From: UBA6623 sp965226435
GTDB taxonomy: Bacteria; Acidobacteriota; Terriglobia; Bryobacterales; UBA6623
Length of the DNA stretch: 64,000 nucleotides
NCBI GenBank assembly: GCA_965226435.1
Contig: CBDDCY010000011.1
Span: forward strand, 124,001 to 188,000
Direction: 5' to 3'
Notes under the pieces: generated by a model
Told to the model about the DNA's origin: nothing
Seen by the model: the letters and a program-made list of their open reading frames with translations, nothing else
The model's database searches: none
Part shown: piece after piece, positions 59,840-64,000 of the stretch
Position numbering within the stretch: the first letter of the stretch is position 1
Layout of the letters: the number at the start of each line of letters is the position of its first letter
Program-made: the position numbers and the translations under genes

Positions 59840-60262
59840 TTACGTCGCGCTACCGCCCTTCGGCGACGGGAAACGAGGCCCGTGATCATCCCAGATTTCC
59901 AGGCGGGTATACTTCGCGATGCGCGCAAAGTCTCGGTCTTGATGCCAAACCGGAACGCCCTGTTCAATGGCTATCGCGGCAATCAGGCAATCCGCCGAGG
60001 AGCGAATCGTATACCCCTTGCTTCGGCCATCGCGATAGATTTCCGCCGCTTCCCGATACAAGCGCAATGGGACAGGATCGCTGATGCAGGGAAGCGCCAG
60101 AAAACCCGTCAAAAAAGCCCGCTCGGCGCGCCCGCGCCGGAGACCCCGCAAGACCTCTTGGACCACCGGACCGCACGTCACGAACTTCAACAGTTGCTCC
60201 TCGGAAATCGGACGTCCTTCGCGCAGCAGGGCCACCCAAACGGATGTATCCAACAAGATCAT
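59840..60262 (-). CDS. vapC: VapC-family PIN-domain ribonuclease toxin
   Basis: 140 residues. The PIN fold has MILLDTSVWVALLR with the first Asp, a central QEVLRGLR glutamate, RSSADCLIAAIAIEQGVPVWHQDRDFARIAKYTRLEIW with two further acidic residues. VapC toxins cleave RNA (tRNA or rRNA) with a metal ion. It lies 13 bases downstream of a vapB-like antitoxin gene and the stop is only 12 bases from the end of the ThuA gene on the other strand. The catalytic residues look complete. Confidence 0.9.
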   Translation of the reverse strand: MILLDTSVWVALLREGRPISEEQLLKFVTCGPVVQEVLRGLRRGRAERAFLTGFLALPCISDPVPLRLYREAAEIYRDGRSKGYTIRSSADCLIAAIAIEQGVPVWHQDRDFARIAKYTRLEIWDDHGPRFPSPKGGSAT

Positions 60263-60275
60263 ACGCGCGCCCGGT

Positions 60276-60503
60276 CTAGCGAGACGCCTTGCGTCGCTTC
60301 GAACGCGGCTTGTCTTCCCTCATTTCGGAAAGATCGCCTTGCCAGTCGATCCGGCCGAAGAAGTCCGGCAGACTCTGAATCTTGCGTACACGCAGAACTT
60401 CCTCAAGGGCCAGATTGACCGCCGCGGAATAGGTTTTAACGCCGAGAACTCGCACGGCTTGTTCAAGAAGGTCCTCATTAAGCACAAGATTTGTGCGTTT
60501 CAT
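60276..60503 (-). CDS. vapB: VapB-family antitoxin
   Basis: 75 residues. The N-terminal ribbon-helix-helix motif reads MKRTNLVLNEDLLEQAVRVLGVKTYSAAVNLALEEVLR, as in type II VapB antitoxins; the C-terminal tail (LPDFFGRIDWQGDLSEMRED) should wrap the VapC active site. It is transcribed with vapC and should autorepress the operon. The region upstream (60504 onward) probably holds the promoter, and TATATTG near 60510 is a -10 candidate. Confidence 0.88.
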   Translation of the reverse strand: MKRTNLVLNEDLLEQAVRVLGVKTYSAAVNLALEEVLRVRKIQSLPDFFGRIDWQGDLSEMREDKPRSKRRKASR

Positions 60504-61046
60504 GTGTATATTGTACCATCCACTTTGACGCGCTTGGCATCCCGCGAACGCATCAAGACGGCCCCAATGGCCGTTCGGACGCCCCGTCGAGACCCCGTTG
60601 GGCGGGGCTGCCTCAAGTTGAGCCCGTCACGACCGATAGACTTGTTGGGACGTTTCGGTGTTGGACATGACCCTTGGCCCGTTTCCGGCCGCAACGAAAC
60701 GGCCGGCCCGGACGTCTTATACAACAAGCTCCCCGCATGCCGCACGAGCCGCGCGCGGGGGCTTATGTTAGCGCAAGACCCTAGATCAGTCCAAAAAGAT
60801 GGAGGACGACCGCTCCAAAAAAGATTTAGACACAAAAAAGATTTAGACGCTTGATGCCGAGCATCGGTCTGATGTATTCTGCAAGCTAGTCCTCAATTTG
60901 AACGGGCGCCATCCCTCCGAGGCGCCCGGTAGTCTATCGGGCCGCACCGGCGGGTTTACGATTTCAGGGTCCCGCGGTAGTTGGTCTTTGGGTTGGAGAT
61001 TCGCCGACAACGGTTGGCAATCACCGAAACTTTTCGCTTGAACCTT
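60504..61046. other. Intergenic region (543 bases) with short tandem repeat
   Basis: No convincing gene: open frames lack homology-like motifs and a start context. AAAAAAGATTTAGACAC/AAAAAAGATTTAGACGC is a near-perfect 17-base tandem repeat around 60818-60852. A TGATGCCGAGCATCGGTCTGATG stretch after it may form a hairpin (arms TGCCGA and TCGGTC-like, weak). The part 60952-61046 could hold a promoter for the small gene at 61047. Confidence 0.4.
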
Positions 61047-61280
61047 ATGCCACGTGAAACCTCGGGGAACTTTCCGGGCCGCAAGTCCGGTAGGCCCCCC
61101 AAGAACAAGAACCGCAAGAACCGCAAGAGCGGGTCACAAGCCGGCCGGAACGGCAACGGCTTTCAGCAGCCCTCCACGAACGGGGGCAGCTGCCAAAAAT
61201 GCGGGCACCCCGCCCGCGACGGCAAGCTTTGTGACTTTCATCGGAACTTGCTCAACTCGATGCGCAACGGGTTCCGCTAA
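61047..61280 (+). CDS. Small basic zinc-finger-like protein
   Basis: 77 residues from the ATG at 61047. The N-terminal half is very basic and low-complexity (GRKSGRPPKNKNRKNRKSGS), the C-terminal half reads GGSCQKCGHPARDGKLCDFHRNLLNSMRNGFR with a Cys-x2-Cys...Cys-x2-His arrangement that could bind zinc. Such a layout suits RNA or ribosome binding. I do not recognise the family. It stands alone between vapB and the flippase gene. The composition is unusual but the frame has a sensible end. Confidence 0.55.
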   Translation: MPRETSGNFPGRKSGRPPKNKNRKNRKSGSQAGRNGNGFQQPSTNGGSCQKCGHPARDGKLCDFHRNLLNSMRNGFR

Positions 61281-61449
61281 GGCGCCTCCCGGTCGCTCGA
61301 GCCGATGAGCGCGGCTCTCTCGCCGCCACAAGAGCGGTCTTGCGCCCGCGCGAGACAACGGGCGGCCGCGGCCCGGGCGCGTCCTTCCCCAACGGTCGCC
61401 GGCCGCGATCGCGCTGCAGGATTCCCGAAAAACTCCGATCGAGTACTGT

Positions 61450-62260
61450 ATGTCCCGACAAGCGGGCGCCGCTCCGCTCGACATCCGCCCGCATGGCGAC
61501 GCCGTTTGGGCGTTGGCGTCCAACGCGGTCGCCGCGCTTTCCCCGGCGGCCTTCTTTATCGTGATCGTCAAACTGGGCTCAGCCGAAATGGCCGGGGCTT
61601 TCGGCCTCGCCCTGGCGGCCGTTTCGCCGGTGATGCTGCTGGCCCGGCTGCAAACGCGCTCGCTGTTGGTAGCCGGGGGCGATAGCGAATTCACCATCCG
61701 AGACTACTTCGGCCTTCGTCTCGTGGCGACCGCGACGGCACTCGCGGGCATCGCGATATGGTTGCGATTCTCGAATGCCTTCGCGTCCGCGGCCGCGGCG
61801 GTGTTTCTCGTGGCGGTCATCAAAGGGCTCGAAAACGGCGGCGACATCGCCCACGGAACCTGGCAACGGGCGGGCCGGTGGCAAAGCATTACGACAGCGG
61901 TCGCGCTGCGCGCCGGGGCTTCGTTGGCGACTCTTGGGATCGGCCTGGCTCTTTGGGACGACCTGACCCCGGCACTGGCGCTGACGGCGGCGGCATCGGC
62001 GATCGTCTTGCTGGGATTCGAGATCCCGCGCTGCCGCCGGGGGCGAGAAAGAGTTCGGCCGTCGGTGCTCTTCGTCGACTTTCCGCGGCGGGCAAGTCGG
62101 CTGGCGGCTCGCGCCGCGCCGCTAGGATTCGCCGCCGCCCTGATCAGCTTGAACCTGCATCTGCCGCGCATCCTGCTGGAACGCTACCAGGGCCTCGAGG
62201 ATGTCGCCTATTACACGGGAATGGCGCAGTTGTTGATTCCGGCTAACGTCGTTATGCAGG
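61450..62260 (+). pseudogene. Polysaccharide flippase-like membrane protein, 3' end removed by IS1595 copy 2
   Basis: About 270 codons precede the element. At least seven hydrophobic segments (VWALASNAVAALSPAAFFIVIVKLG, MAGAFGLALAAVSPVMLLARL, FASAAAAVFLVAVIKGL, LATLGIGLALW, ALTAAASAIVLLGF, APLGFAAALISLN, YYTGMAQLLIPANVVMQ) resemble MATE/oligosaccharide-flippase (Wzx/MOP) family proteins, which move lipid-linked sugars across the inner membrane. The ORF then runs into the element and picks up 25 alien codons to a stop at 62343. The rest of the gene is beyond the element and outside the window. Confidence 0.75.
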
Positions 62261-62265
62261 GGGGA

Positions 62266-62496
62266 TTATATCGAATAGTGACGCACTCTGAAGCAGCGTC
62301 GTTTCCGTGGCCGGTCGATCCTGCGCAACTTGACCGGCTGTAACAGTTCCCTTGCCAGAGTCTTCATGCGTTCGTTCACGGTCTTGCCCGGTACGTCGAG
62401 AGGCTCTAATTCCTCTTCCAACTCGGATTTGGTCGGCTGGTAGTCGGATCGAACGATCTCTACTGTTTTGGGTTTTTTGGTCTTTCCATTAATCAT
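62266..62496 (-). CDS. 76-aa basic passenger protein of the IS1595 element (copy 2)
   Basis: Same predicted protein as at 6073-6303. Its ATG overlaps the methyltransferase stop (62493-62496) and its stop lies in the terminal repeat at 62266. Function unknown. Perfect conservation across the two copies adds nothing about selection because the copies are so young. Confidence 0.7.
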   Translation of the reverse strand: MINGKTKKPKTVEIVRSDYQPTKSELEEELEPLDVPGKTVNERMKTLARELLQPVKLRRIDRPRKRRCFRVRHYSI

Positions 62497-63710
62497 CGAA
62501 ACTTCCTCTCAAGCTGTTCCAGCACGCGAAACTGATCCTCGCGCTTGGCACTACGAACCGTAGCCATGACTCGCGTATATGTCGGCGGTTGCGCGGTGAA
62601 GTCCTTTGCACCAGCGTTGCACTCGTGGCAGAGGACGCGCAGGTTGGAGTCGGCGGTTGCTCCGCCATGCGTACGGGCTTCGTGATGGTCGATGACAAGC
62701 CGAACGGTGCGACCGTCCGACATCTTGTCTTCGACGCCCGCGCCGCACGCTTGGCACGTATAACCGTTGCGCTGAAGGATGCGGGCACGTTGCGCCTGCG
62801 ATATGTCATGGAACACGTATGTACCGGGTGCTGGTGGATCGCCAGTCAAACGGTATTGCCCAGGTTTCAGGTCGGCATCATCGTTATTCGTCTCAATCGG
62901 CCAACCCTCATCGCGCCGCAATTCACGAACACGGCGTGCCCACTCCGTTCGGTCATTACCGATCACCGCCTGCAACTGCGCGGATGTGAGAACCAGCCCC
63001 TTATTCGCAAGGAAAAAAGCCTTGAGTATCGACTTTATGCTTTCGCGTTTTGGCACGTTTTCGATCTCCCGTTTGAGTTGATCTCCGATCCAGTGCGTGT
63101 AGACAGGCGGAATCGCCTCATTGATCTCCTTTTTCGTCATCCATGGAATGCCCATCGCGTCTCGTGCGGAAGCGACAGAGCAGTTTCCACCGCCGTTGAC
63201 ACTGACATAATCCTTCCATTCGTCTGTCCTGCCGTAGTGCGCCTTGCGCTTGTCCAACGTATGACAGATCGGATGCGGACGGTGCGGCGGCGTGATGATG
63301 CGAAAGTTTGACTCGAACAGACGATGCCGAAGCACGCGCAGTTCATGGAACATCGTTCCGCAGAGAACAACGTAGTCCCGTAACGGTGCCCCATCAACGT
63401 TTTCGATTACATAGGGCTTGCCGGTTGCCTTCAGAATGTCCCGTACCGGCTCAATCAGTTGCGGCCATTCATCGGCGTTGCCGTTGCGGGCCGCGAGATC
63501 GGAATAGGCTTGGCATGGCGGTGATGCATGAACCGCATCAAACTGATCGAATACCAGAGACGGCAGTGCTAGCGCATCCGCAACCATCATCGGATATGGA
63601 TAGTTCGGCTGTTCGACCACATCGACGCCGAACACGTCAAACCCGGCCTCGACGTAACCTGCGGCCGCGCCTCCCGCACAACAGAACAGATCGAGCAGTA
63701 GCGGTTTCAC
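62493..63710 (-). CDS. DNA cytosine-C5 methyltransferase fused to HNH endonuclease (copy 2)
   Basis: 405 residues with the same predicted protein as the copy at 6300-7517, including the PPC catalytic cysteine, the ENV motif and the HNH core. The single nucleotide change seen is silent. Two identical sources of one methylating and cutting enzyme are thus present on this stretch of chromosome; if one is lost, the other would still protect. Starts with GTG overlapping the transposase stop. Confidence 0.9.
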   Translation of the reverse strand: MKPLLLDLFCCAGGAAAGYVEAGFDVFGVDVVEQPNYPYPMMVADALALPSLVFDQFDAVHASPPCQAYSDLAARNGNADEWPQLIEPVRDILKATGKPYVIENVDGAPLRDYVVLCGTMFHELRVLRHRLFESNFRIITPPHRPHPICHTLDKRKAHYGRTDEWKDYVSVNGGGNCSVASARDAMGIPWMTKKEINEAIPPVYTHWIGDQLKREIENVPKRESIKSILKAFFLANKGLVLTSAQLQAVIGNDRTEWARRVRELRRDEGWPIETNNDDADLKPGQYRLTGDPPAPGTYVFHDISQAQRARILQRNGYTCQACGAGVEDKMSDGRTVRLVIDHHEARTHGGATADSNLRVLCHECNAGAKDFTAQPPTYTRVMATVRSAKREDQFRVLEQLERKFR

Positions 63711-64000
63711 CTCACCAAGTCCTTGTAACGAAGTTGAGCACCGTCCATGCTCAAAACAACGAAACGCATTTGATCGAGAGTGCCCATGCTGCGGATGTTG
63801 TGGCGTCCCGCAAACTCACTCACGTAGCGGTGAAGGTGTTTGGCTGACAGCTTGTGGAACGTTCCCTTGTGAGCGCGTTTCAGCATGGACCAGAAGGATT
63901 CAATGCCGTTCGTGTGGGCCTGCCCGCGAACGTATTCACCAACCGAGTGCTTGACCGATTTGTGTGACTTGGCAACGCCAGTGTAGGCACTTGCTTCATC
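63707..64000 (-). CDS. IS1595-family transposase (copy 2), C-terminal part only
   Basis: The visible part corresponds to the last 97 codons of the transposase at 7514-8470, from the second catalytic Asp region (TDEASAYTGV) through HTNGIESFWSMLKR to the stop. The remainder including the zinc ribbon and first Asp lies beyond the window edge. No change relative to copy 1 was seen in this part. Confidence 0.93.
   Translation of the reverse strand, partial: DEASAYTGVAKSHKSVKHSVGEYVRGQAHTNGIESFWSMLKRAHKGTFHKLSAKHLHRYVSEFAGRHNIRSMGTLDQMRFVVLSMDGAQLRYKDLVR

Larger units (their letters stand above)
62261..64000 (-). mobile_element. IS1595-type cargo element, copy 2 (right part beyond window)
   Basis: From 62261 the sequence repeats 6068 onward at an offset of 56193 bases. 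The one difference I saw is G6684 to A62877, synonymous in the methyltransferase (Asp codon). The left terminal repeat is intact and inserted after TATGCAGG (62253-62260), which predicts a duplicate of these eight bases at the unseen right end (expected about 64749). Orientation is the same as copy 1, so the two are direct repeats. The transposase is cut by the window edge. Confidence 0.95.

Overview
The window (64 kb, GC-rich) looks like a chromosomal segment of an Acidobacteriota bacterium close to the Bryobacterales/Solibacter group. This is inferred from a large secreted protein ending in the Solibacter-type TIGR03437 C-terminal domain, together with families that this group shares with Planctomycetes (DUF1501, the PSD1/DUF1549-DUF1553 cytochrome protein, PVC-type dehydrogenase, DUF1080, ThuA, Tat-exported sialidase and TIM-barrel proteins). 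No rRNA, CRISPR array, phage or plasmid functions were seen. Two tRNAs are present (Leu-TAG, Pro-GGG).

Layout. 1-5.4 kb: HemN-like fragment, Ldh2 oxidoreductase, a lone TadZ/CpaE ATPase, an integrase-core IS and an exported sugar isomerase-like protein. 5.5-9.0 kb: a secreted metallophosphoesterase gene split by a 2.49-kb IS1595-type element (8-bp target duplication) that carries a cytosine-methyltransferase/HNH-nuclease fusion and a 76-aa protein in one overlapping operon with the transposase. 9.2-14.4 kb: tRNA-Leu, a frameshifted alpha/beta-hydrolase + STAND/NB-ARC + TPR protein (architecture like fungal SesB NLRs and bacterial antiviral STANDs), a second lipase-like hydrolase, several families of palindromic repeats, tRNA-Pro. 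14.4-26 kb: sulfatase remnant, carboxyltransferase, oxidoreductases, glycosyltransferase, outer-membrane barrel, and a TIGR03437 protein split at its signal peptide by an IS256-family element. 26-32.3 kb: a Tad pilus/secretion cluster (tadC, tadB, cpaF, cpaE, cpaB, cpaA) whose secretin is reduced to a tail. 32.3-39.2 kb: IS3 remnant, two multi-spanning membrane proteins (one frameshifted), a NarL/LuxR regulator, GT4 glycosyltransferase, YggS. 39.3-54 kb: exported or surface catabolic proteins interleaved with NadA-IscA and MoaA, and a PilZ pair. 54-62 kb: Uma2-like nuclease, phosphoesterase, der, HicBA, pheA, ThuA, VapBC, a small zinc-finger-like protein and a flippase gene cut by a second copy of the IS1595 element, which runs off the right edge.

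How it fits together. The core genes are ordinary housekeeping (der, pheA, nadA, moaA, tRNAs), a heterotroph's set of exported sugar or polymer-handling proteins, and the Tad machine. The accessory layer is dominated by mobile DNA: four IS families, two virtually identical IS1595-type cargo elements in direct orientation 56 kb apart, three copies of a MITE-like repeat, and modular hairpin repeats. The best candidates for an under-described system are the IS1595 element that mobilises a fused methyltransferase-nuclease as an apparent single-protein restriction-modification or selfish module, and the hydrolase-STAND-TPR protein. Several genes differ from an intact frame by a single base; whether these are true pseudogenes or sequence errors cannot be settled from the sequence alone.
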